From positions 36,291 through 100,290 of the forward strand of contig JAFGKY010000012.1 of NCBI GenBank assembly GCA_016928305.1: DNA of 64,000 nucleotides. Reading direction: 5' to 3'. Positions 24,176-32,056 of the stretch are shown here, one piece after another (positions within the stretch are counted from its first letter, which is position 1; every line of letters begins with the position of its first letter). The notes beneath the pieces are model-generated. The model was not told the origin of the DNA, did no database searches, and saw only the letters and a list, made by a program, of their open reading frames with translations. The DNA is from Bacteroidales bacterium (GTDB taxonomy: Bacteria > Bacteroidota > Bacteroidia > Bacteroidales > UBA10428). A program made the position numbers and the translations under genes.

Positions 24176-25495
24176 ATGAAGATTATATCCTTACTTGCTG
24201 TTTATCCTGTTTTTCTGTATGTCTGTCTTACATCTTCCTTCAGCCAGGCATTTGTAAAGGCGGAAGGAAAGCGTTTTGTCATGGATAATGAATCCTATTA
24301 TTTTGCAGGGGTTAATATGTGGTATGCATGTTACCTTGGTGCAACGCCTGAAGGACGCATACGGCTGGTACATGAACTGGACACGCTCAGATCGCTGGGT
24401 ATTACAAATATCCGGATTGCAGGCGGTACGGAAAAATCAGCACTTACGCATGCTCTTAAGAAGGCCCTACAGCAGTCTCCCGGAGTTTATGACACCACAC
24501 TGCTTAAAGGACTTGACTTTGCTCTTGCCGAAATGGGGAAAAGAGGCATGAAAGCTGTAGTATTTCTCACAAACTTCTGGCCCTGGTCGGGTGGTATGGC
24601 ACAATATGTTAACTGGGTTACCGGTGATAGTATCCCTGATCCCGATATCACCAATGACTGGCGTGACTGGCAGAAGTTCATGGATTTCAGTGCATCGTTT
24701 TACACCAATGACAGTGCAAATGTTTTATTCCGCAATCATATAAACATGCTGGTCAACCGTGTCAATAAATTCACGGATTGCCGGTATAAAGATGACGCGG
24801 TCATCATGGCGTGGGAGCTTGCCAATGAACCACGGCCCTGTCCCGACGTACCGATAAAAGAGGTAAATATACCCGCTTTTATTTCCTGGGCGCATCAGAC
24901 GGCCGCTTATATTCATTCCATCGACTCCAATCACCTGGTTACCACGGGCACGGAAGGCAAGGTTGGCTGCAGACAGGATACGGCTGTATTCCTGCAACTT
25001 CATGAAAGTCCTTTTATAGACTACGCCAACTTTCATCTCTGGCCCAGGAACTGGCAATGGTTTGATTGCACTCATATGGATCAGACTCTCGAAAGTTCGA
25101 AACAGAAGGCTATTGAATATGTTAACCTTCATATATCACTGGCTGAAAAACTGGGTAAACCTGTCACCCTTGAAGAATTCGGGCTTGAACGCGACAGTTG
25201 TCTTGCTGCTCCGGGCACACCCGTTAACGCCCGTGACAGCTACCTCAAAACATTGTTCGACAAGGTATACCAAAACGCAGCCAATGGGGGACCGCTGGTT
25301 GGCACCAACATTTGGGCATGGGGAGGATTTGGTAAACCTTTCCCCCGGGCACAGGTACTCGATTATGCTGATGCTTTACTGGGTGATCCACTGGAAGAGA
25401 TGCAGGGTTTGAACTCAGTATATGCCACCGATACCTCCACACTTTTCATCCTCAGGAATCATGCGGAAAAAATGAATTCACTTTCCGGCAGATAA
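24176..25495 (+). CDS. GH5 family glycosidase, beta-mannanase-like
   Basis: A secreted (beta/alpha)8 glycoside hydrolase of about 439 residues with signal peptide KIISLLAVYPVFLYVCLTSSFS. The acid/base glutamate lies in MAWELANEPR and the nucleophile in VTLEEFGLERD; both are the GH5 hallmarks, and the overall layout (FAGVNMWYACYLG, LRSLGITNIRIAG) matches endo-1,4-beta-mannanases of subfamily GH5_7. Mannan as substrate is family inference. The ATG at 24176 begins the signal peptide; 24164 is an in-frame alternative. It is a single gene on the plus strand between minus-strand genes, with no accessory domains or T9SS tail. Confidence 0.88.
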   Translation: MKIISLLAVYPVFLYVCLTSSFSQAFVKAEGKRFVMDNESYYFAGVNMWYACYLGATPEGRIRLVHELDTLRSLGITNIRIAGGTEKSALTHALKKALQQSPGVYDTTLLKGLDFALAEMGKRGMKAVVFLTNFWPWSGGMAQYVNWVTGDSIPDPDITNDWRDWQKFMDFSASFYTNDSANVLFRNHINMLVNRVNKFTDCRYKDDAVIMAWELANEPRPCPDVPIKEVNIPAFISWAHQTAAYIHSIDSNHLVTTGTEGKVGCRQDTAVFLQLHESPFIDYANFHLWPRNWQWFDCTHMDQTLESSKQKAIEYVNLHISLAEKLGKPVTLEEFGLERDSCLAAPGTPVNARDSYLKTLFDKVYQNAANGGPLVGTNIWAWGGFGKPFPRAQVLDYADALLGDPLEEMQGLNSVYATDTSTLFILRNHAEKMNSLSGR

Positions 25496-25543
25496 AAGGG
25501 AAAGCTAATGGAAGAAGATTTAGGTTGGTAGTGCAAATTAAGG

Positions 25544-25712
25544 GTTAATGCAAATCAATCGCCGTTAATGCAAATTAATTGCCGTCTGCTTTAGCTGACG
25601 GGGAGAAATGGAGCAGTAAGAACTTGGCTTTAGCCTCATTGTATATTAATATGCAGCTAAAGACTTATCAACTAACACTTTTGTATCTGTATCCGTTGAC
25701 TAAAGTCAACGG
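25544..25712. repeat. Palindromic and tandem repeat cluster in 316-bp gap
   Basis: The gap between the GH5 and GH20 genes holds a tandem 20-mer (GTTAATGCAAATCAATCGCC then GTTAATGCAAATTAATTGCC, 25544-25583). Imperfect palindromes centred on CTTTAG or CTAAAG follow at 25582-25601, about 25622-25640, about 25651-25665 and 25693-25712. The last is a perfect CCGTTGACT..AGTCAACGG hairpin. They resemble REP-like intergenic repeats. The plus-strand ORF at 25579-25767 is not called. Confidence 0.6.
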
Positions 25713-25811
25713 CAATAATTACCCTTATTTCGCATCAGTAGTTATTAGTGAGCAGGCCAAAAGCTGAAGAAGGTAATCGATAATCCTGCAGTGCAGGCAA
25801 GCAATCACAAC

Positions 25812-27677
25812 TCAAATTTTTCTATAAATACCCGTCTTCACTCTACCCGAACAGCCATTTTTCAGAAACAAGGCTGCTTTAACGACAGTATCCCGGTTAA
25901 GATAAAAAGGATTCCTGTATATTGGTGATGTGGCAGTCGGTTCCGAGCCATCGGTGGTGTACTTTATTTCACCGAAAGGATAGGGATTAACCAGTTCAAC
26001 CCGGATGGTATCTTTAAAATGAGTGGTATCCGGAAGGCCTTCGACAGAAGGAACATAATAATGTATATCCTTAGAGGTCAGAAGATCAAGCTGGTTTTCA
26101 AGTCTGGTTAAAAACCCGGCATAATCCTTACCTGTAGCAGGAGTCCATACGACTTCTGCCAGTGCTATCGCACGGGGGAGAGCCATATATTCAACATGGT
26201 TCCCGGACAGCATGTATTCGGTCCACAGGTTTCCCTGTGCACCCAGGATATGTTTTGCCTCCTCGCCGGTCAATACCTCAGGAACAGGTTCGTAGGAATA
26301 GGTTTTTTCAAGACTTATAAAACCGCCTATGGCCAGGGGTTCAATATGCCGATCCAGACTCTGGTAATAATCAAAATAACAATGTGTGACGGGAGTCATC
26401 ACCGCATTATGATGCATCCCGGCTGCAGCGATGCCACCTTCAGTACCGCGCCACGACATAACGGTAGCGTTTTCAGCCAGTCCGCCTTCCAGTATCTCAT
26501 CCCAGCCGATCAATATTCTTCCCTTTTCCGTGAGAAATTTGTCGATACGCCGGATAAAATAACTCTGCAGTTCATTTTCGTCCATCAGCTGTTCGTCTTT
26601 TATTCTCTTCTGGCATTTGGGACATCGTCTCCATTCGGTTTTGTCAGCTTCATCACCGCCGATATGAATATATTTTGACGGGAAAAGCTCCATCACTTCG
26701 GAGAGGATATCTTCGAGGAACAGGAAAGTACTGTCGTTCCCCGCACAATATATATCGGTGATGGGCCATACGCCTCCCGGAGGAACACCAATAGGCACCT
26801 GCCTGCATGAATATTCAGGGTGGGCAGCTATCGCTGATGAAACATGAGCCGGCATTTCAATTTCGGGAACCACGGTGATAAAGCGTTGTGCTGCATAGGC
26901 TACAATATCCTTTATTTCTTCCTGTGTATAAAATCCGCCATAGGTGGCTCTTTCACCCGGCTGCTGCACGGGACGCTCATTCCAGGGCAGCCCTTCATGA
27001 TCCACACGCCAGGCACCGACTTCGGTGAGCCTGGGGTATTTTTTAATCTCAATGCGCCAACCCTGGTCATCTACGAGATGCCAGTGAAATGTATTAAGTT
27101 TATGCAATGCCAGGATATCGATGTACTTCTTTACGAATTCCTTATCAAAAAAATGACGGCTCACATCCAGGTGCAGTCCGCGCCATAGGAAGCGCGGATA
27201 GTCAGTTATTTCAAGGCAGGGTAAGGTCCGCAGATCACCTGCTCTCTTTTGGGCAAAGAGAATCTGTGACAATGATTGCACGCCGTAAAATACACCTTGC
27301 GGGCTTTTTCCTGTAATGACGATATGTTTTTTATCGATTTTCAGGCTATAACCTTCATCCTGTTGTATGGCAGGATCAATAACGAATGCAATGGTGCCTT
27401 TGGCCCGTTCCTTTTTGTAATACTTTGACTGTACTCTTTTGCTTGTCAGAAAAGTATAAAAGTCTTTCAGGTATTCCGCACTGAAGGCAAGATCCTTATG
27501 GGAATAACCAATTACTGTTTTTGCAGGCAAAGTAAATGTCTCTGCCGATTTCACCATGCTAACCGGAGCAGGTATAAGCGGGATATCTTTTGTTATTTGT
27601 GCCTGCATAATTTGTGTTATTCCTTCCACGGCCATAAAGCTCATCAATAAAATGATATATGTATAACCGGATTTCAT
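25812..27677 (-). CDS. GH20 beta-N-acetylhexosaminidase
   Basis: This 621-residue secreted enzyme removes terminal beta-linked GlcNAc or GalNAc from glycans. An N-terminal GH20b domain (about residues 30-155) precedes the catalytic barrel starting PRFLWRGLHLDVSRHFF. The catalytic Asp-Glu pair is D342-E343 in HIGGDEADKTEW, with FHWHLVDDQGWRIEI and VVPEIEMPAHV upstream. A C-terminal chitobiase-like Fn3 segment (EIKYTTDGSEPT) is present. The signal region is TYIILLMSFMAVEG. The gene stands between the repeat cluster and the DUF5686 gene. Confidence 0.95.
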   Translation of the reverse strand: MKSGYTYIILLMSFMAVEGITQIMQAQITKDIPLIPAPVSMVKSAETFTLPAKTVIGYSHKDLAFSAEYLKDFYTFLTSKRVQSKYYKKERAKGTIAFVIDPAIQQDEGYSLKIDKKHIVITGKSPQGVFYGVQSLSQILFAQKRAGDLRTLPCLEITDYPRFLWRGLHLDVSRHFFDKEFVKKYIDILALHKLNTFHWHLVDDQGWRIEIKKYPRLTEVGAWRVDHEGLPWNERPVQQPGERATYGGFYTQEEIKDIVAYAAQRFITVVPEIEMPAHVSSAIAAHPEYSCRQVPIGVPPGGVWPITDIYCAGNDSTFLFLEDILSEVMELFPSKYIHIGGDEADKTEWRRCPKCQKRIKDEQLMDENELQSYFIRRIDKFLTEKGRILIGWDEILEGGLAENATVMSWRGTEGGIAAAGMHHNAVMTPVTHCYFDYYQSLDRHIEPLAIGGFISLEKTYSYEPVPEVLTGEEAKHILGAQGNLWTEYMLSGNHVEYMALPRAIALAEVVWTPATGKDYAGFLTRLENQLDLLTSKDIHYYVPSVEGLPDTTHFKDTIRVELVNPYPFGEIKYTTDGSEPTATSPIYRNPFYLNRDTVVKAALFLKNGCSGRVKTGIYRKI

Positions 27678-27834
27678 AGTAAAAAGGATTTTGTTCTTTT
27701 AATTTTTCTTTAAGGTAGACATATTTCCCGGAATTTCCCATGTGCTTTCTTAAAGATCCCAAATACGCCAGGGTAAAACTGAAACATAGTATTGTGTCAG
27801 TGGTCCGGATGGATCGGAGTGAAGCGTTCATACA

Positions 27835-30291
27835 TCAGAATGTCAGCTGTATACTCGCCCTTATTCCGAATGGACTTACATCGGGATGGTCAAGGTATGA
27901 AAACCGCCATACAGCATCAATTCTGATGAGCCTGAAAATATTCTCAATGCCGACACTGGCTTCAATGTATGGTTTGCTCAGGCCATCCAGTCCCTCAGGA
28001 AATCTCATCAGTTTCTTGTTCTTATCGGAAAGACGTCCCAACAATACGTTGCAGCCTGCTACTTCCCTCCAGTGAAGCTTTCGAAGCAAGGGTATCCGGT
28101 TGAGAAAAAAACCTTCGAGATGCTGTTCAGCAAAAAGGCTGACATATTCATCACTGACGAATTCGTAATAATTCATCATGTTAAATGCCATCGGATCATA
28201 AGCATAGGTTTCATTGCCTTCATGCAGCTTGAGCAAAGGGTACGGTAATGTTCCCCATACCTTTCCTCCTGTCAGTCTGTACCTCAGGAAACCAAAGGGA
28301 TTTGTCTCCAGCCTGTCAGAAATCCTAAGCATGATTTTAAAGTATTCATAGGAACTCCCTAAAAATCCATCGGGGCTGTATGTCAGGTCGAGGTCCAGGG
28401 ACGGGTATTTCGAGCCAAGGCTTTTGCGTTCAAATTTTCCCAGCAGGAACTTTTCACGGTAAGCAAAATGTGTGCTAAGTGTGATTTCAGTCGAGGTGAG
28501 TGAAGAACTGGCAATCGTGTCACCGGGTGTATAATACTCGAACAGAACATATTCGGTCGAATAGGTGGTTTGATGGCAGAATCTTATTGTATTGGAAAAT
28601 CCCTGCACCCATTCGTTTTCATAAAAGAAATTGAACTGATCGACCATGGCCAGCTTCTTATTTGGGTTACGTCGGAGTATGGAGGTTAAAAAATTATCAT
28701 CGAGAAAAGCATTTTCGCTTTTGCCCAATTGTCGCAAATCATGGAAATAGGAAAAACCCACACCTCTTCTGGGGTTTGTATTAAACATATACCCCAGGTC
28801 AACTCCGTATTTGATCCTGTCGTCACGGAATCCATAGGCAAAATGTCCGCCGAATCTTACTTTTGTGCTGAAATTGTTACTGGTTCTTGCTCCCAGTTTC
28901 AACCGCAGTCCTTCGATAGGATTAGCGCTGATAAATGTATAGTAGGGACCAAACTCAACCGGTCCGGTCACTATATAATAGTCTAATAGCGTTTCAAAAA
29001 TACCATAGTACAATTTGTATATAGGGACATTTTTTACGGAATCCACCATTTCATAAACCCCGTTATCTTCCTCGCTCAATACGGTTTTCCGGTTGCTTTC
29101 CCAAAAGGATGTTTCTTTGTCAATTTCATCTTCTTTCACATACGTGTTGGTAGTCATTTTTTTCACCGATTCAGGTATCGGACTGTCAAAAAATATGCTG
29201 TCATATACGGCTTCTTTCCGGCCAAAGAAACCATATGATTTTTCAACAATATTGAAATCAATAACCAGGTCTTCATTGGTAAGAAACCAGATGGTATCGT
29301 TTATCTGGTCGTATTCGAGCGTTACGATCATATCCCTTAAAAAATTGAGGTTGACATCGGTAGATACCCTCAGCTGCCATTTTTTAATGGCATAGGAAGT
29401 ATCTGCGACCCAAAAAAAGCCATGAAAAGTTCTTTCCTGTTTACGCCTTGGCTTGAATGCTATTTTATGACACCAGTGTCCATCAATGGTAGCGCTATCC
29501 TCAAGGATATATTTGTAATATAAACGGCCAAAATCAGCAATCGGACTAACAAAACTGGGTTCGAAAAAGTTAACGAAGTTTTCATAAAGATTCATCTGCT
29601 GGTACATCCTGCCCGTGTATTGTGAGAAAGTCTTGTTCTCGATACCGCTTATCTGAAAAGCTTCAATTACTTCACGGTTTATCGGTGGATTATCGGAATA
29701 ATATACTTTTGAGACAGTCTCGGAAATCAGCATAGGCAGGTAATTCTTGTTAAATACCTCCGATGAGTCCATATAGTCAAAAATAAAACCGAAGTCTTTC
29801 ATAAAACGTCTATCCTTCAAACCCTCGCCGACATTATTCATGTCAAGCCGAAGTTTGGTGTAAGCTCTGTACTGATAAGAATGCAGGCGGGAAGGATCGT
29901 TCTGCTTTTTATGCTCATTGATATTTCTTAAATAGCGGAAGGCTGGATTTTCTCCCGGTCTCACGGTCACCGTCTCGAGTGCTATGCTTCTCGGAACCAG
30001 CCGTACTGTAATAACCTGTTCCTTCCCTTTTTGCACCGGAAGGCGAACCATTTCATACCCGACATTGGAAACAAGCAGGGTATCAGTAGGCTTACTGGTG
30101 GAGAGAAAAAAGGATCCGTCGGTTTCACTGATGACGCCAACCGGACTGTGCTGAAAACCGACCGAAGTATAGGAGACCGGTTCATTTGTTTCAGCATCAA
30201 CAACCTTACCTGTTATGACCGTTTTTTGTGAATACAGGCAATAATTGGCGAATAGGAAAAACAATGTAAGACAAATCCGGAATTTAACCAT
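27835..30291 (-). CDS. DUF5686 outer-membrane protein with carboxypeptidase-regulatory-like domain
   Basis: The 818-residue protein begins with a signal peptide (ICLTLFFLFANYCLYS) and a CarboxypepD_reg-like domain (VITGKVVDAETNEPVSYTSV, about residues 24-105), then a long DUF5686 region ending in beta strands and a terminal phenylalanine typical of an outer-membrane barrel (RASIQLTF). Similar proteins are frequent and uncharacterised in Bacteroidota; the N-terminal domain is the same module that starts SusC-type transporters. No plug or TonB box is recognised. It is not adjacent to a susD-like gene. A -7 box lies at 30323-30330. Confidence 0.85.
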   Translation of the reverse strand: MVKFRICLTLFFLFANYCLYSQKTVITGKVVDAETNEPVSYTSVGFQHSPVGVISETDGSFFLSTSKPTDTLLVSNVGYEMVRLPVQKGKEQVITVRLVPRSIALETVTVRPGENPAFRYLRNINEHKKQNDPSRLHSYQYRAYTKLRLDMNNVGEGLKDRRFMKDFGFIFDYMDSSEVFNKNYLPMLISETVSKVYYSDNPPINREVIEAFQISGIENKTFSQYTGRMYQQMNLYENFVNFFEPSFVSPIADFGRLYYKYILEDSATIDGHWCHKIAFKPRRKQERTFHGFFWVADTSYAIKKWQLRVSTDVNLNFLRDMIVTLEYDQINDTIWFLTNEDLVIDFNIVEKSYGFFGRKEAVYDSIFFDSPIPESVKKMTTNTYVKEDEIDKETSFWESNRKTVLSEEDNGVYEMVDSVKNVPIYKLYYGIFETLLDYYIVTGPVEFGPYYTFISANPIEGLRLKLGARTSNNFSTKVRFGGHFAYGFRDDRIKYGVDLGYMFNTNPRRGVGFSYFHDLRQLGKSENAFLDDNFLTSILRRNPNKKLAMVDQFNFFYENEWVQGFSNTIRFCHQTTYSTEYVLFEYYTPGDTIASSSLTSTEITLSTHFAYREKFLLGKFERKSLGSKYPSLDLDLTYSPDGFLGSSYEYFKIMLRISDRLETNPFGFLRYRLTGGKVWGTLPYPLLKLHEGNETYAYDPMAFNMMNYYEFVSDEYVSLFAEQHLEGFFLNRIPLLRKLHWREVAGCNVLLGRLSDKNKKLMRFPEGLDGLSKPYIEASVGIENIFRLIRIDAVWRFSYLDHPDVSPFGIRASIQLTF

Positions 30292-30322
30292 TCAATGCTG
30301 GCGAATTTAGAGGGTATGCTTT

Positions 30323-30330
30323 CAAAGATA
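30323..30330 (-). promoter_or_regulatory. Possible -7 element of the DUF5686 gene
   Basis: On the minus strand this reads TATCTTTG, an exact TAnnTTTG match 32 bases before the ATG. The -33 region is unconvincing. Confidence 0.35.
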
Positions 30331-30360
30331 TTTTTGTATACAATCAGGGTTTATCTCTTT

Positions 30361-30675
30361 TCAATCCATATGGAAAACTTCTTCAAGCGGAATAGAAACA
30401 GGTGAATTATCGGCATTGGTTTCCATAATATCGGCCATATAGGCCCACCATTTTTGCACGACCGGATTCTTTCCAAGGTCCTGTGATGACTGTTCTCCTG
30501 ATTGTTTCTGTACAGCAAAGAGGATATTTGTCTCTTCATCGAGAAATATGGAATAGTCTGACACACCGGTTGATTTTATCAGCTCAGCCAATTCAGGCCA
30601 TATAGCATCGTGTCGTTTTTTGTATTCAACTTTACATCCAGGTTTTAATTTCATCTTAAAGGCAAAGCGTTTCAT
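30361..30675 (-). CDS. rhaM: L-rhamnose mutarotase
   Basis: RhaM interconverts the alpha and beta anomers of L-rhamnose so that the catabolic isomerase can use it. The 104-residue protein matches the family along its whole length. Y18 and H22 in [14 protein letters not shown] are the active-site residues, followed by [15 protein letters not shown] and WWAYMADIM, ending [17 protein letters not shown]. It is the last gene of the minus-strand glycan cluster, 129 bases after GH105. Its presence is the best pointer that the cluster releases rhamnose. The isomerase, kinase and aldolase genes are not in the window. Confidence 0.95.
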   Translation of the reverse strand: MKRFAFKMKLKPGCKVEYKKRHDAIWPELAELIKSTGVSDYSIFLDEETNILFAVQKQSGEQSSQDLGKNPVVQKWWAYMADIMETNADNSPVSIPLEEVFHMD

Positions 30676-30804
30676 GGTTTCAATTGTTATTGATTATTTT
30701 TTGCTAAATATATTAAAGCTCCCGTCTATTTCCAAAAAGGACAAGTCAGATTTTAATAGGTTGCAGGTAAGTTCTTATCCTCATTGTTTATTATGTTTCA
30801 AAGC

Positions 30805-31941
30805 TCAAGGCTCAATTTTGTAGACCTCACTTCCTGCCAGCAGAAAGCATCCCAGACCGTAATCCTCAAAATCGGGCATGCTGTCGTAAGTCACCGGCTG
30901 ACCATCACTCGGTTGTTTTCCGGTGCCCTGTGTATATCCAATAAAGCCATTGTCATGCAAACACTCCCCTGACAATGCATTCCATCCTTTTGCAACCGCC
31001 GTAAGATATTCTTTCCGGTCAAGGATACCGTTATTAATACCCCATGCCATACCGTATACAAAAAGAGAAGTGCCGGTGCTTTCCTTTCCTCCGTAATTGC
31101 CCGGATCATGAAGGCTGGCATTCCAGCATCCGTCCTCACGTTGAACCTTCTTTAGCGCGTCTGCCATTTCTTTGAAGGTCCGCAGGTATTCCTTCCTGTG
31201 TGGTGCATTGAGAGGTATTGCATCAAGCACACGTACCAGGGCGGCAAATACCCATCCGTTGCCGCGTGACCAATAGCAGTCTTCCCCGTTTGGCTCGGTA
31301 TAGGGAGGATCAAAATCCTTATCCCGCCACCAAAGGCCATCTTTCGGATTGTACAGGCCATGGTCACCGTGACAGGTTTTCGTGTATCTGAACATTTCGT
31401 ACATTTTCTCAAAATATCGTTGATCGTTAAACAACACGCCCAATTTAGCGAAAACGGGCATAGCCATCTGTATGGCATCAATCCATGACCAGTCATCATC
31501 CTGAGGAGTGCTAACCAGCATATCCATGCACAATTTTATGTTACGGATACGTTCGGGCCGGGGATCAATGGTGTAAAGGTCGATATAAGTCTGTCCACAG
31601 CACTGATCATCAGCGTTGCGGGTTGTATTGCCATTCCTCATGCCCCAGTTATGAAATTCTCCCCAGGCAACTGCATAATCATAATACTCTTTTTTGGGAA
31701 AGATCTGATGAAGAGCCATAAGTCCTTCGTAATAAACTCCCCGTGTCCAGATATTACTGGGACGCTCCCTGTTGGTAATAATGGTTTTACCAACATCAGG
31801 CCATTTAACCATAAAATAATCATTGGCCAGTATCATTTTTTTCAATGTTTCGCTCCTGGGCGGAAGCTGTTGCGCATTCACCCGGATAACCAGGGCAAAA
31901 AACATAAGTGTGTAAATAATCATTCGTCTCATAAGATTCAA
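30805..31941 (-). CDS. GH105 unsaturated rhamnogalacturonyl hydrolase
   Basis: GH105 enzymes remove the unsaturated galacturonic acid left at the non-reducing end of rhamnogalacturonan fragments by lyases. The 378-residue protein has a signal peptide (MIIYTLMFFALVIRVNA) and the (alpha/alpha)6-barrel motifs NIWTRGVYYEGLMAL, DDWSWIDAIQMAMP with the catalytic aspartate, YWSRGNGWVFAALVRVL and ESTGTSLFVYGMAWGIN. Some family members act on ulvan fragments instead. It lies between rhaM and the GH106 gene on the same strand. No lyase gene is seen in the window. Confidence 0.92.
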   Translation of the reverse strand: MNLMRRMIIYTLMFFALVIRVNAQQLPPRSETLKKMILANDYFMVKWPDVGKTIITNRERPSNIWTRGVYYEGLMALHQIFPKKEYYDYAVAWGEFHNWGMRNGNTTRNADDQCCGQTYIDLYTIDPRPERIRNIKLCMDMLVSTPQDDDWSWIDAIQMAMPVFAKLGVLFNDQRYFEKMYEMFRYTKTCHGDHGLYNPKDGLWWRDKDFDPPYTEPNGEDCYWSRGNGWVFAALVRVLDAIPLNAPHRKEYLRTFKEMADALKKVQREDGCWNASLHDPGNYGGKESTGTSLFVYGMAWGINNGILDRKEYLTAVAKGWNALSGECLHDNGFIGYTQGTGKQPSDGQPVTYDSMPDFEDYGLGCFLLAGSEVYKIEP

Positions 31942-32056
31942 TTATGAATATTAACAAATCCCATTAAAAACATGAATACAGAGATACTTATCATCGCAGA
32001 CAAAAGCATGAATCAGTTGCCTGACTGTGTTATCCCGTTATTCCATCCTTCCATTC

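Noticed and set aside
25579-25767. Plus-strand ORF of 62 residues after the GH5 gene
   Set aside because: It spans palindromic intergenic repeats and shows no coding-like features.
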